Positions 5,800-6,174 of a stretch of 6,174 nt of DNA are shown one piece after another. The notes below the pieces were generated by a model that was not told the origin of the DNA, did no database searches, and was given only the letters and a program-made list of their open reading frames with translations. Position 1 is the first letter of the stretch. Each line of letters opens with the position of its first letter. A program made the position numbers and the translations under genes. The stretch is from Spirulina sp. DLM2.Bin59 (GTDB taxonomy: Bacteria > Cyanobacteriota > Cyanobacteriia > Cyanobacteriales > Spirulinaceae), in NCBI GenBank assembly GCA_007693875.1, contig RECT01000179.1, positions 1-6,174 of the forward strand, in the 5' to 3' direction.

Positions 5800-6174
5800 T
5801 TAATCGAACCCGAGATCCTCGGTGAAATCTGGCGCATTGGGATCACGACTGATCCGCAACAGGTAGGGATGATAACGGTCTTTCCGATAGGAACCCACCC
5901 AAATTTGATAGGTTCCCGGCAACCAGGCCCCTAAAATGGCCGGGTTGTGGCCCCGGTAATCATCATTGCACCAAGTTCCCCCCGGCCCTTGCACCAGCAG
6001 CGTTGTATCCTCTGGACTGAGGATTTCTAGGCTGAGAAAGTCGAAAAATTGATCCAAGGTCAAGATGTGATCCGGTTGGGTATCGATGAAACCGGCACAA
6101 AGCCCCGTATCGGTGCTGTCCCGCTCGGCAAACCCCCGGAGAGGGATCGCCCCACCACTGACCCCCCGCAGGAT
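5800..6174 (-). CDS. C-terminal part of a probable secreted beta-sandwich domain protein (partial)
   Basis: The leftward frame is open from the window edge to a TAA at 5800-5802, giving 124 residues. An internal TTG near 6063 is not a credible start because the conserved sequence continues upstream of it. In order, the segment shows RGVSGG, then GLCAGFID, PDHILTL, DTTLLVQGPGGTWCNDD, NPAILG, then PGTYQIWVGSY and YHPYLLRI. This reads as one compact beta-rich domain like those in secreted cyanobacterial and myxobacterial proteins and loosely like the PPC fold. I recognise the pattern but cannot name a Pfam entry. Two cysteines (codons at 6097-6099 and 5968-5970) may form a disulfide, fitting an extracytoplasmic site. 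The acidic DDY and the aspartates before the C-terminus could bind metal. The N-terminus, with any signal peptide or enzyme domain, lies outside. It precedes the TpsB gene in the same direction. Confidence 0.75.
   Translation of the reverse strand: MLRGVSGGAIPLRGFAERDSTDTGLCAGFIDTQPDHILTLDQFFDFLSLEILSPEDTTLLVQGPGGTWCNDDYRGHNPAILGAWLPGTYQIWVGSYRKDRYHPYLLRISRDPNAPDFTEDLGFD

Noticed and set aside
1..6174. CRISPR arrays, insertion sequences, tRNA or rRNA genes
   Set aside because: No regular spaced repeats, terminal inverted repeats with a transposase, or recognisable RNA gene sequence were seen on either strand.

Overview
The window reads as ordinary chromosomal DNA from a cyanobacterium. Three observations support this. 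The palindrome GCGATCGC (HIP1, a cyanobacterial hallmark) occurs 12 times in 6.2 kb. One gene belongs to a zinc-ribbon family (TIGR02652) known only from cyanobacteria. The gene styles (lone ureG, DUF1499, an M61 peptidase with a PDZ domain, and a TpsB pore with a proline-rich N-terminus) all fit the same group. The genus cannot be fixed from the sequence alone.

Layout from left to right. Positions 1-161 hold the C-terminal end of a rightward membrane protein. It converges on a leftward TIGR02652 gene (229-741), with a perfect 9-bp hairpin between them. A 154-bp divergent spacer (742-895) with candidate -10 elements on both strands leads to ureG (896-1495, rightward), which encodes the GTPase that loads nickel into urease. 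Only 9 bp after ureG ends the leftward gene for an M61 metallopeptidase with a C-terminal PDZ domain (1505-3289). A second divergent spacer (3290-3478) separates it from a rightward DUF1499 gene, best started at 3479. The DUF1499 stop codon overlaps the stop of the next leftward gene, a TpsB/FhaC-type outer-membrane transporter (3850-5619), by 4 bp. A 180-bp spacer follows. The window then ends inside another leftward gene (5800 to the edge) that encodes the C-terminus of a probable secreted beta-rich domain protein.

The genes do not form one obvious pathway. Gene direction changes at almost every junction, so most genes are probably transcribed singly. The only codirectional pair is the partial secreted-domain gene and the TpsB gene downstream of it. 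This pairing could link an exported protein to its pore, but the partial protein shows no TPS (haemagglutinin-type) domain in the visible part. No mobile element, CRISPR array, tRNA or rRNA was seen. I found no convincing new multi-gene system. The points most worth checking are the long G/C homopolymer tracts inside the TpsB gene, the unexplained TpsB neighbour, and the uncharacterised zinc-ribbon protein.
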